Shown here one piece after another: positions 1 to 7,742 of a stretch of 25,644 nucleotides of DNA. The notes beneath the pieces were generated by a model. It worked only from the letters and a program-made list of their open reading frames with translations, was not told the DNA's origin and ran no database searches. The DNA comes from Trichomonas tenax (taxonomy: Eukaryota > Parabasalia > Trichomonadida > Trichomonadidae), in contig JALKBU010000759.1 of NCBI GenBank assembly GCA_023091735.1, positions 1-25,644 on the forward strand, read 5' to 3'. The stretch's first letter is position 1, and each line of letters begins with the position of its first letter. Made by a program: the position numbers and the translations under genes.

Positions 1-109
1 TTACTATTACACTCTGTGAATTTGTATTTGATGGCGATTGATTCTTTAAATCGGCTAAAGCCATAAAACCTTTAGTCACTGAAATCACTTTACTTTTTGG
101 CACACTCAT
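1..109 (-). CDS. 5' end of a probable Maverick-element gene, cut by the window edge
   Basis: An ATG on the minus strand (bases 107-109) opens a frame with no stop to the window edge, giving about 36 residues that begin MSVPKSKVISVTKGFMALAD and continue rich in Asn, Ser and Gln. It lies 47 bases downstream of the stop of the probable capsid gene and on the same strand, so it is most easily read as the next gene of the same virus-like element. Maverick/Polinton elements usually carry a minor capsid protein, a packaging ATPase and a maturation protease near the major capsid gene, but this short N-terminus does not show which, if any, this is. The product is unknown; only the start and the orientation are supported. 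Confidence 0.5.
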   Translation of the reverse strand, partial: MSVPKSKVISVTKGFMALADLKNQSPSNTNSQSVIV

Positions 110-156
110 TTAATTAGAGGAAAAAAATAAAATAATGAGAAATTTTGAATTTTAAT

Positions 157-1782
157 TTATACCATTCCTGCTGCTGCTAATACTTGTTCTATTGAAGCTT
201 CAGTAATAGAAATTTGAGGAGAACCAGCAGGCTTCATACTTCTTAACTTTAACAATGCGTCGCATGTAAATATTCCAACAGGCTGAGCGTAAGGAACGGT
301 TGCATTTGGTCCATCTCGTCTTCCTATTAATTGTATTTGAACCGTTCCTGATGTAGAAATACCTCCCATAAAGTCTTCAGAATCGGATAAAGGAATACCC
401 ATCCAATAATTAGAACGGTCGCCCGTAGTGTATAAAAACGTATCCGCTGATGAAGTTCCTGTATTTTCAAAGTTTTTAATTCTTCTGTACGGCTGAACTG
501 AATTCGCAAAATCTCTATTAACGGATGTAGTAGGTAAATTGTTAAAGTTCATGGCGTCAAGAGTTAAATTAACGCTTCTGCAATCGTCATATGATTTGAT
601 TTGTTCTCTTGGATACATTTTACCGTCGATATTAAATTGATACTCAATACCTGGATTTTCAAAACATGTATATGAATTATTATCTTTCTTGAAAACAGTA
701 AACATTCCATCAGCGTGCTTTAATTCAACCATCATGGCGTTATCAATCGTCGGATCAGCGTTAATAGTTTTTATGTAATCTTTAGGAACTATTTTATGAA
801 TCGGGAATAATAATGGAACTTGAATGTATTTAGAAGCTAAGGCATTAAAGGCGTCCATTTGCAACATGTACTTAGCTAATCTAATTTCACATTTTGAACA
901 AACGTGTTTATCGCAACTAATTGCAAACGTTGAATAATTAGGAGTTCCCATTTGATCGTTTGCTGCTGTAATCCTCCACGGAAGTACTTGACCGATATTA
1001 TGGAAACCAAAATTATATTTAACGCCATGAGCTTCGTATTCGACATTAAAGACATCGAATCCAGCAGAACTAACATCAAACGGATGCTCTAACGGATTTT
1101 CAACAGTGCAAATGCAAACTCCGTGATATGAAGGGATTAATTCAATAGTAATTTTGCCCTGGAAATTAGCGATATAACGAAGATGGCGAAGAGTTAAGAA
1201 TGAATTTAAATAAACTTTTGTGTTTAATTTAACTTTAATAGTTCTGTTATCGTCTATCTGAGATAAATCCAAATAAACGCCTGGTACATTTGGATCCATT
1301 CTCCTAATTTTTTCAATCGTTGCATAATCTGAACTCGTTTCTTTAGCTTCCGGTTGAACTGAGTTCCTTAATGCAAACCATTCATAATTAGCAAAATTGA
1401 CGGTTTGAAATTGATCCGAATTACTGTACAAACGATAGCCAGTAATGCATTCAGGAGCATATTGATAACCGAAATAAAATAATGGTCTAACAACTCTGTT
1501 ATCATCTAATTTTGGTACTCTAATTTCAAAATCCTGCTCTAAATAAATATATGAATTATCCAAAGAAACGATTTCAAAACGATTGCATGCAATGTCAACC
1601 ATTGTTGATGAACCTTCTTGAATGGTTCCAACGTTTCCATAACTCACGGCGCTAGTGTATTCATAAGTACCTGGTATGATTTCAGATTTAGCGATTGCAT
1701 TATCACAGGCTTCGTACCAATCGGTAATGTTGCTACTTAATGAATCAATAATTGTTGGTGTTTGATTTTGAGCCGCGTACAT
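157..1782 (-). CDS. Probable major capsid protein of a Maverick/Polinton-type element
   Basis: An intact frame of 541 residues from an ATG (1780-1782) to TAA (157-159). The protein has no membrane segment or signal peptide. It is dominated by short beta-prone stretches rich in Tyr, Phe, Asn, Thr and Pro, as expected of a jelly-roll capsid protein, with blocks such as YEWFALRNSV near residue 132 and a helical C-terminus ending AAAGMV. The length fits Polinton major capsid proteins, which have a double jelly roll and are roughly 500 to 650 residues long. Mavericks are very numerous in Trichomonas vaginalis. The neighbours on both sides are on the same strand and the upstream one is broken, so this looks like an intact gene in an eroding element. 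The capsid assignment rests on length, composition and context rather than on a diagnostic motif; another element protein cannot be excluded. Confidence 0.6.
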   Translation of the reverse strand: MYAAQNQTPTIIDSLSSNITDWYEACDNAIAKSEIIPGTYEYTSAVSYGNVGTIQEGSSTMVDIACNRFEIVSLDNSYIYLEQDFEIRVPKLDDNRVVRPLFYFGYQYAPECITGYRLYSNSDQFQTVNFANYEWFALRNSVQPEAKETSSDYATIEKIRRMDPNVPGVYLDLSQIDDNRTIKVKLNTKVYLNSFLTLRHLRYIANFQGKITIELIPSYHGVCICTVENPLEHPFDVSSAGFDVFNVEYEAHGVKYNFGFHNIGQVLPWRITAANDQMGTPNYSTFAISCDKHVCSKCEIRLAKYMLQMDAFNALASKYIQVPLLFPIHKIVPKDYIKTINADPTIDNAMMVELKHADGMFTVFKKDNNSYTCFENPGIEYQFNIDGKMYPREQIKSYDDCRSVNLTLDAMNFNNLPTTSVNRDFANSVQPYRRIKNFENTGTSSADTFLYTTGDRSNYWMGIPLSDSEDFMGGISTSGTVQIQLIGRRDGPNATVPYAQPVGIFTCDALLKLRSMKPAGSPQISITEASIEQVLAAAGMV

Positions 1783-1831
1783 ATTTTTTAACTCGATAAA
1801 AAATTGAATTTACAAAAATAAATAATGAAAA

Positions 1832-2090
1832 TTAAACGGTGTCAGGAATATTATAGTTTTTTCTGAAATCATGATAGTATTTAAGTTTTAATGGTAAGCT
1901 TTGGTCGTTCAAAATTTCACTATAATTAATGTTATGTTGTTCGTCGAAACTTTGAAGCATTTGACGTCCTGCATCTGATACTTCAATACTTCTAATGTAA
2001 TTATTAATTCTAATCGTTGCTTCATCTGCCTTTTAAAAACTGATCAGATTTTATAAAGTCATAAGTTTTAAAAATTATTATAACATTCAT
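1832..2090 (-). pseudogene. Frameshifted small gene upstream of the probable capsid gene
   Basis: A minus-strand frame ending in IPDTV and TAA (1832-1834) can be read upward for about 66 codons to an in-frame TAA near 2037. It contains the segment EATIRINNYIRSIEVSDAG. One base out of register, a second frame starts at an ATG at 2088-2090 (MNVIIIFKTYDFIKSDQF) and stops at TGA (2022-2024). The two overlap at an A/T-rich run, so a single-base indel near 2030-2040 probably broke one gene of about 85 codons. It sits 50 bases upstream of the capsid gene and is probably another protein of the same element. No family was recognised. Confidence 0.45.
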
Positions 2091-2149
2091 CTTAACATTG
2101 ACGTGTAAAATTATTTTAACATGAGTTTGTCGTGTAAAAGGTGTCACTT

Positions 2150-2245
2150 TTAGAAATTTGCAATAGCCTGACGAAGTTGGGCTAGTGCGAATTTCTCATT
2201 ACTAACTGAATTAACGAACAGGTTTAATTCCGCCAAACGTGAAAT
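2150..2245 (-). pseudogene. C-terminal remnant of another element gene
   Basis: A clean minus-strand reading of about 30 codons ends in KFALAQLRQAIANF followed by TAA (2150-2152). Read further upstream it soon meets an in-frame stop near 2260. It reads like an amphipathic helical C-terminus and lies directly upstream of the broken gene at 1832-2090, in the same orientation. The plus strand of 2180-2400 is also open for some 70 codons, so the coding strand is not certain. It probably marks the eroding inner side of the Maverick fragment. Confidence 0.3.
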
Positions 2246-3398
2246 AGTAAATATAATTTATAACGAACTAGTTGATAAAATGAATTCGTTTAATGATAAA
2301 ATTAATGATTTGTCGAGTTATGAAAATGGTTATCAATTTATTCAAAAAACCGTCTATTTTTCATTTCGTGATTTTAGTTTTCATTCAATTTTTCAATACT
2401 CCCTTAAATAAACTTAAATCATTAACTCTCTCATTTTTTATTTTTCATCACTAATTCCGCCCCTGTCGGTAATAAAATATATAAGATTTTTCACCTTTGA
2501 GGGGCTAAGGGGTAAATTTTGAAAGTTATTATAAAACGTATTAAATCATAAGTGGATTTAGATAATTCTTAACATTGGTGATAAACATATATGAATTGAT
2601 GATTTTTAGGTATGCTGTTGTAAATTGTTTTAGTGGAAGGAGAGGAACGGAAAAACGAAGCCTACACTGAAGAATTTATGGTGGACCTAGAATGCACACT
2701 TCATATACTACTCTTGCGTGCGTGAGATCGGCACAATGTCTAACTATCCAAAAATGGTGAGTGGGAAAAAATTCAAAAATCATAATAACTTTAATGAGGC
2801 GAAAAGGCGCCTCTTAAAAAGCCATTTTCTTAAACCAGAGGCAAAGAAAAAGAAACTTTTTTGAGAAAATTTAACAATGGCTGCAAAAAAGGTGTAAACG
2901 ACGATAGAAAAGACATTAAAAAGTTAACGGCCATAAAGATGATTGCTTGTTAAATGAGCCTAAATTCGCAATGAACAATTAAAAATAAACATCTTGAAGA
3001 AAAATGAGGATCAAAAAAAATTAAAAATAGTAAACCTCCTTGTAGTGTTCTATTCGGTTTTAGAGCGAAATAAGAAAAGCACGTTAAACACACTAATTTA
3101 AATAATTTAAAAGCACGTTAAACACAAAAACCTCATATCGTTTTCTCAAATTGATATGGAATTCTAAGAGAGAGCCAAATATAATATGGTGAGAAAAAGT
3201 CACAATATTATTTAATGAAAAATACGCTTACATATGAGATCTAAACCAATAATGTTATTTTACGGCAAGTTTCGATTTGAGAGCTTTCCGATAAAAGCAC
3301 GTTTGTTTTTGATAGGAGTAACGTGCTTTTAAAGAGTTTACATTTATTTATACAAAATGGCAAATTTTTTTCAATCGAACAAAATCCGCTCATAGAAA
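2246..3398. other. Intergenic stretch with decayed coding traces and repeated motifs
   Basis: There is no intact gene here. Between about 2624 and 2990 the plus strand shows short readings in different frames: about 32 codons ending at 2724, and a 42-codon frame at 2736-2864 starting MSNYPKMVSGKKFKNH with a Lys-rich end. The base composition is less AT-rich than its surroundings, which suggests an old broken gene of unknown identity. A 6-bp GAGGCG/CGCCTC hairpin lies at 2796-2813. From 3075 to 3331 there is a cluster of AAAAGCACGT motifs, listed separately. Confidence 0.3.
3075..3331. promoter_or_regulatory. Cluster of four AAAAGCACGT motifs upstream of the ubiquitin-like gene
   Basis: AAAAGCACGTTAAACAC occurs at 3075 and again at 3109, a period of 34 bases. 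The same core recurs at 3292-3302 (TAAAAGCACGT) and in perfect inverted orientation at 3321-3331 (ACGTGCTTTTA), making an 11-bp inverted repeat with an 18-base loop. The cluster ends 68 bases before the ATG at 3399. Repeated, partly palindromic sites at this distance look like binding sites for a transcription factor, but nothing shows directly that they act on this gene. Confidence 0.4.
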
Positions 3399-3872
3399 AT
3401 GCTTTCATTCTATCTTGTCGAGCCTGGAACATCCGTTAAGCGTGTCACCGTCAACCCACAGAGCAAAATAGAAACACTAAATTCCATCACCAAGTCCAAA
3501 TCTAAGTTCTTATACAATGGCTGCGAGATGCCTGTCATGTATTCCTTTAAGGATATGGGCATAAAGGAGGGGAGTATGTTAATGTGTTTGAATAACAACC
3601 ATTTACCAAGACGTAAAATTGAAATTAAGGCGGAATCATTTGAAATGGCTAGTCTGGTCGCGAAATCTTTGGACCCTTCGATCGCCAGAGAAAAAGCCCG
3701 CTTGTTGGATCTCAGGCAAACACACATAGATAACAATCCTAAGAAGTATCGTCTATTCCTCAAGCTTCAGGATGAGTCCCCAAAGCCATGTTTTAGAAAC
3801 AATATTTCAACTGTTATGCCTGTTCCTTCATTACCAACACCGTCATCTGACCCAATCCCGCTCTCCTGGTAG
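3399..3872 (+). CDS. Small ubiquitin-like (beta-grasp) domain protein
   Basis: A 157-residue protein. Residues 1 to about 66 have the pattern of a ubiquitin-like fold: an N-terminal beta hairpin (MLSFYLVEPGTSVKRVTV), a helix, then FLYNGCEMPV, and the SFKDMGIKEGSMLMCL segment that matches the 'tL.dyGI..gs.l.l' end of ubiquitin-like domains. No C-terminal diglycine is present, so it is a ubiquitin-like domain protein rather than a conjugated modifier. Residues 72-100 form a charged helix containing SFEMASLVAKSLDPS, followed by a Pro/Ser-rich tail ending in Trp. A TCATA box 9 bases before the ATG fits the trichomonad initiator. A similar SFE.A.L..K.L..S helix and a terminal Trp occur in the protein at 16431-16838. 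The fold call is by eye and the function is unknown. Confidence 0.6.
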   Translation: MLSFYLVEPGTSVKRVTVNPQSKIETLNSITKSKSKFLYNGCEMPVMYSFKDMGIKEGSMLMCLNNNHLPRRKIEIKAESFEMASLVAKSLDPSIAREKARLLDLRQTHIDNNPKKYRLFLKLQDESPKPCFRNNISTVMPVPSLPTPSSDPIPLSW

Positions 3873-4182
3873 AACCAGAGGGTTCATCATGTTTTGTTAG
3901 TATCATGTATAAACTGTGCGTTTATTTTGTTTTAATAACTGACTCATATCACGCTGAACAAATTTCATATTTCATTTTAATTTGTCGCATCAAAGTGGTA
4001 CGTGATGTCGTGTAGCTTTTCCATGGGGAGATATATTTATTGGATATCATGCCAGACGATAACTATCGATATTGAGAATATTAATATTTTAGATAACACG
4101 GTAACAGATGAAATACACAAATAACAGTTTTAAAGTACAATACAATCACAATACAAATAATACAAAACAATAAAACATGATA
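3873..4182. other. Intergenic spacer between convergent genes
   Basis: An AT-rich spacer of about 310 bases between the 3' ends of the ubiquitin-like gene (+) and the coiled-coil gene (-). It includes A/T runs and TAAA-type sequence that could serve 3'-end formation for either gene. I see no further gene or repeat in it. Confidence 0.5.
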
Positions 4183-5892
4183 TTAATCTTGAGGTTCCGG
4201 CGCAATAACAACACGTTCCGGATACGTTGTTATATCTAACTCATTGGTGATGGAGCCGACTATTTTCTGTCTTTTTGCAAGCGTTGCCTTTCTTTCCTCG
4301 ATTGAGATAGTTTTCTCTGCAATCAAACGATGCAAACGACTCGTTTCTACAGAATTATATACCGAAAAATGAGACCTCTTCTTGGGGAGAGTGTTTTGAA
4401 CGATAATATGGGCTTGGAGATTTTGATTTGTTTGAGATTTCAATTTTTTGATTCTTCTTTCGATCTTCTCTTTCAGCTCTTTATACTGCTCAATCTTTCT
4501 CTGCTCACTCACGATTTTGGCTGTGATTTCATCATTGATTTTAGAGATAAGTTTAACTTCCCTAACAAGTGGCGTTTTTGGTATAGGAACAGCAAACTGC
4601 TGCTCTCCTAGTGGTTCCACAATAGTAGAGTTGAGTTTGTCTAATTTGTGTAGTTGTTTTGCTTTTTCTTTCACTAACTCTTCACATAGCACTGTCAGCC
4701 CATCAAATTCCAGTTTTGCATCGTATGCTTCTTTCTCGTTGATGCTTTCCTGACGATCTAATTGCATTTTCAAAATTTCATTATTCCTTGTGTTCTCTTC
4801 TTCATCTGAGAGCTTAGTTTCCTTATCAGCGATCTTTATCTGTAATTTTTGTTCATCAGTGTTCTTTGCATAGAGAATTGCTTTGTCGTGTGTTAATAAT
4901 TTCAATAATTCCAATTTTTGCTGGTGAACCACGTTTATCAAGTTTGCCTGTGTATCAATATACTGTTGGCTCTTAAGAATACGTGTGTGAGACATCTTTT
5001 TGATGTCATCTTGTTGTTTTTGAATTAATTTCAAATCGTTTTGTTTCTTGGCTAAATTGTCATTCAATCTGTTGAGCTTGTTCTCTGCCTGTTCTATGTC
5101 ATCTTTAGCTCCATCGCAATTTATCAAAATTTGTTTAATTTTTTTAATTAATTGTTCCTTTTGTTGATTCAGCTCGTATAAATTTGGTAAATCATTATCT
5201 TTGGACTCTGATATCGTAGTGTTTAACGAATTTATTTCCTTTTCCTTTACAGATTTGATTTTGAGAATCTGATTTCTTAATTCTTCAAGAGTCTTCATTG
5301 TTTTTGTGTGTTTAGTCTTTAGCATAGATGACATTGCATCGTAATTTAGATGTGAAATCTTACAGTTCGCAATATCTGTCGATAATTCTTTGATTTCTTC
5401 CGCTAAGTCGTTAACATCATCCTCGAGAGAATTAGTTTGTAAATCATTAGGAACTGCTAGTTTCTTTAGAGTTTCGTCCAATGAATTCAACTCATTATTA
5501 AGCTTTTTGTCATTATCCTGTAAATTATTATATTTAAGTTGGAGATTTTGTAATTTAACAATAATGGAGTCATATTCATTTGTCAATTGTTTCAATTTTT
5601 CTTCCTGCTGCATAATTTCCTGATCTAATTTCTCGTTTTCGATTGGATTATTTGCATTAAAATCGCATATGTTCAAATCAAGGAGTTCTTTCTTCTTCAC
5701 ATAAGTTCTATTTCTCTTGTCGATTGTTTTTTCTTTAATTAAACAGTGTTTACTCAATTCTTCGATTATTTTTTCCTTTTCTTCGATCCCGGTGCGAATA
5801 TTTCTTATTGCATTAGCATGATCTTTGAGAGCCTTCTCTGTGTGATTGATTCTCTTCCTTGTTGACGAAGGAGGAAGGAATTTAGGCTCCAT
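4183..5892 (-). CDS. 569-residue coiled-coil protein
   Basis: A 569-residue protein starting MEPKFLPPSSTRKRINHTE. From about residue 15 to 520 it is almost continuous heptad-like Leu/Ile/Lys/Glu/Gln sequence, for example EEKEKIIEELSKHCLIKEK near the N-terminus, with few Pro or Gly. A Pro-containing break (VEPLGEQQFAVPIPKTPLV) lies near residue 430. A short non-coil C-terminus ends APEPQD. There is no signal peptide or transmembrane segment, so it should be a cytoplasmic rod, plausibly cytoskeletal. Trichomonads have many such proteins in the axostyle, costa and flagellar structures, but nothing here places it in one of them. It is transcribed divergently from the Sti1-like gene across about 490 bases. 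No TCAYW initiator is obvious just upstream of the ATG. Confidence 0.75.
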   Translation of the reverse strand: MEPKFLPPSSTRKRINHTEKALKDHANAIRNIRTGIEEKEKIIEELSKHCLIKEKTIDKRNRTYVKKKELLDLNICDFNANNPIENEKLDQEIMQQEEKLKQLTNEYDSIIVKLQNLQLKYNNLQDNDKKLNNELNSLDETLKKLAVPNDLQTNSLEDDVNDLAEEIKELSTDIANCKISHLNYDAMSSMLKTKHTKTMKTLEELRNQILKIKSVKEKEINSLNTTISESKDNDLPNLYELNQQKEQLIKKIKQILINCDGAKDDIEQAENKLNRLNDNLAKKQNDLKLIQKQQDDIKKMSHTRILKSQQYIDTQANLINVVHQQKLELLKLLTHDKAILYAKNTDEQKLQIKIADKETKLSDEEENTRNNEILKMQLDRQESINEKEAYDAKLEFDGLTVLCEELVKEKAKQLHKLDKLNSTIVEPLGEQQFAVPIPKTPLVREVKLISKINDEITAKIVSEQRKIEQYKELKEKIERRIKKLKSQTNQNLQAHIIVQNTLPKKRSHFSVYNSVETSRLHRLIAEKTISIEERKATLAKRQKIVGSITNELDITTYPERVVIAPEPQD

Positions 5893-6384
5893 TTTTATAA
5901 AATTCTCAACGAAAATCTACTGTCAAATTGATTTTTTGCCTTCAATTTTAAATATTTTGTTATTTTGATAAAGCAATAATAAGTTCTATATCATTTTCTA
6001 TATATATTTAAATCATAAATCATTTTTTATAAATTTGTATTTTACTAAGGTATTTAGATAGAAGATATAATATTAATGATATTCATTGATTTTGATTTGA
6101 AAAATTATTTTAATTTTATTTGAAATTTGCAAAATGAATAAAAATGAAGATTAAAATTGTCTTATTGTACTAGGTTATCACTTTGTTCCTTTAGAGTTCA
6201 CTGACTATAAATATATAGATTATCATTTAATTAGAGAAATGCATCTATACCATGAGTTTCACTGGATGAAATGATAAAAATTATAATTCACAAAATATAT
6301 AGAGAAAAATGATGAGACATTATGCATAAAAAGTGATTTTATGTTTGTATTGATAACAAATCGAAAGAAATACATTCATTATTG
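5893..6384. other. Divergent intergenic region
   Basis: About 490 AT-rich bases between the coiled-coil gene (-) and the Sti1-like gene (+). It must carry both promoters. The only clear element is the TCATT initiator at 6376-6380. An AAAAAGTGATTTT sequence about 55 bases before the ATG at 6385 partly resembles the AAAAAGTGACAA motif seen before other genes. I see no gene or repeat array. Confidence 0.4.
6376..6380 (+). promoter_or_regulatory. Trichomonad initiator (Inr) of the Sti1-like gene
   Basis: TCATT, extended as TTCATTATT, lies 7 bases before the ATG when the A is taken as +1. It matches the Trichomonas vaginalis initiator TCA(+1)YW, which also gives very short 5' leaders. An almost identical box precedes the ATG at 14850 on the other strand. 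It supports starting the protein at 6385 rather than at the TTG at 6382. Confidence 0.65.
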
Positions 6385-7398
6385 ATGGCGATCTCCAAAG
6401 TTGAGGAACTCAAGTTGAAAGCAAACAAAGCATTCATGGAAAGGAGCTTTTCAACGGCTATCGATATATACTCGCAAGCCATTTCATTAGATCCACAGAA
6501 CTATACGCTGTTTTCTAACAGGTCGGCCGCATATTCTGCGACGGGAAAATTCCACGATGCTATGGCTGACGCGCAAACAGTTATTGGCATGAAGGAGGAC
6601 TGGGCTAGAGGACATGCAAGACTTGGAGCTGCTTTATTTGGTCTGAAAAATTATCAAGCTGCGGTAAATTCTTACCGAAGATGTTTAGAACTCGACCCAG
6701 AGAACGAAAGTTACAAATCTGAACTCGAGAAATGCGAAAAATTGGTAAATGTCCTCAAATCAGATGATCCATCAGTAACAAATGATGTAGCCAATCTTTT
6801 CAATCAAGAAAAACTCGAATTGCTCAAGAGAAACAAGAACACAAGCGCTTTCTTCGATGATCCGGCATTCATCGCAATGATTCAAGATATTTACGCTGAA
6901 CCAACACATTACAAGAAGTACTTGAAGAACGCACAGATTCAGAAATGTATCCAGGTTCTAATTGGTCCAATTATTGAAGAACACATGTGGAATGAACCTA
7001 TCATCTTCCCTAATGGTTTCTGCGTATCCCCAGAAGCAAACGAACAGAAAGAGAAAGGAAATGATCTGTTTAGAGAAGGAAAGTTTGAAGAGTCACTCAT
7101 ATATTTTCAAAAAGCTATCGATCGTGATTCTAAAAACGTTATCTACTACACAAACAAGGCCACAGCACTCACAAAGCTCAAGAGATACGATGAAGCTATT
7201 TCTGTTTTACAGAGAGGCATCGAGATCGGTTTAAACGAAAAGCATCATAAAGATCAAGTTGGCAAAGCATACGCAAAGCTTGGTCAAGTTTACAAGTTGC
7301 AGGGCAAGAATGACCTTGCTTTGGACGCCTTTACAGCTTCATTGCCATATTATCAAGACGAAAATGTTAAGAGAGAGATAGAAGCCTTAAGAGCATAA
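6385..7398 (+). CDS. Sti1/Hop-like TPR co-chaperone, short form
   Basis: A 337-residue protein. Residues 4-118 are a three-repeat TPR domain like TPR1 of Sti1/Hop. Residues 155-193 (SAFFDDPAFIAMIQDIYAEP onward) match a Sti1 DP domain. Residues 216-333 are a second TPR domain like TPR2A. Carboxylate-clamp positions are largely kept: K10, N14, N45, R79 with R75 for Lys in the first, and K222, N226, N257, K294 with K298 for Arg in the second. In Hop these clamps bind the C-terminal EEVD tails of Hsp70 and Hsp90. The protein ends where TPR2A ends, so TPR2B and DP2 of the usual ~540-residue protein are absent. No frameshift is visible at the end. The role is probably as a cytosolic adaptor between Hsp70 and Hsp90. 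The start is set by the initiator box. Confidence 0.85.
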   Translation: MAISKVEELKLKANKAFMERSFSTAIDIYSQAISLDPQNYTLFSNRSAAYSATGKFHDAMADAQTVIGMKEDWARGHARLGAALFGLKNYQAAVNSYRRCLELDPENESYKSELEKCEKLVNVLKSDDPSVTNDVANLFNQEKLELLKRNKNTSAFFDDPAFIAMIQDIYAEPTHYKKYLKNAQIQKCIQVLIGPIIEEHMWNEPIIFPNGFCVSPEANEQKEKGNDLFREGKFEESLIYFQKAIDRDSKNVIYYTNKATALTKLKRYDEAISVLQRGIEIGLNEKHHKDQVGKAYAKLGQVYKLQGKNDLALDAFTASLPYYQDENVKREIEALRA

Positions 7399-7742
7399 TA
7401 TTAAGATTATAAAGATAAATTATTTGTTTAGCACTCATCATATTTTCCCAAACACAAAAAATTCATCAATATAATTTAATTTTTGCAACTTTTCATTTTA
7501 TTCAAGGAAAAGAAAAGAGGAGATGAAAGTCAACATTGATTCATTAACATTGGCTCCACAATAAAAAATATAAAATATCAGAAATATATGTTTGAAAAAA
7601 GATGGAATATAGAGAGCTTAGGGCCTAAAAAAGCCAAAAGATAAAGAACAGAGTCTAAATTCAATGTGTTTATTGATGAAGTTTTGATTTCGGAATCATT
7701 GGTACCAAAAAGTGACAATCTTATCTATAATTCTTTTTTAAA
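7399..7742. other. Intergenic spacer with a promoter-like motif
   Basis: About 340 AT-rich bases between two plus-strand genes. The only element I can point to is AAAAAGTGACAA at 7707-7718, which is 24 bases before the next ATG. No coding potential is evident. Confidence 0.4.
7707..7718 (+). promoter_or_regulatory. AAAAAGTGACAA promoter-like motif
   Basis: AAAAAGTGACAA lies 24 bases before the ATG at 7743. Near-identical sequences lie just before the ATG at 10612 (two copies), and a related form precedes the ankyrin-type pseudogene start at 24118. The repetition at similar distances suggests a core promoter or factor site separate from the TCAYW initiator, which is not obvious next to this start. 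Confidence 0.4.

Noticed and set aside
2459..2514. GC-rich words GCCCCT and AGGGGC as a possible stem or element end
   Set aside because: A six-base stem with a loop of about 40 bases is too weak to call, and no matching terminal repeat was found in the window.
6382..6384. TTG as the start of the Sti1-like protein, and similar TTG starts at 14871, 16428 and 17603
   Set aside because: A nearby in-frame ATG follows each one. At 6385, 14850 and 17585 the TCATT initiator lies between the TTG and the ATG or overlaps the TTG, so the ATG is preferred; at 16431 the ATG is the next codon.
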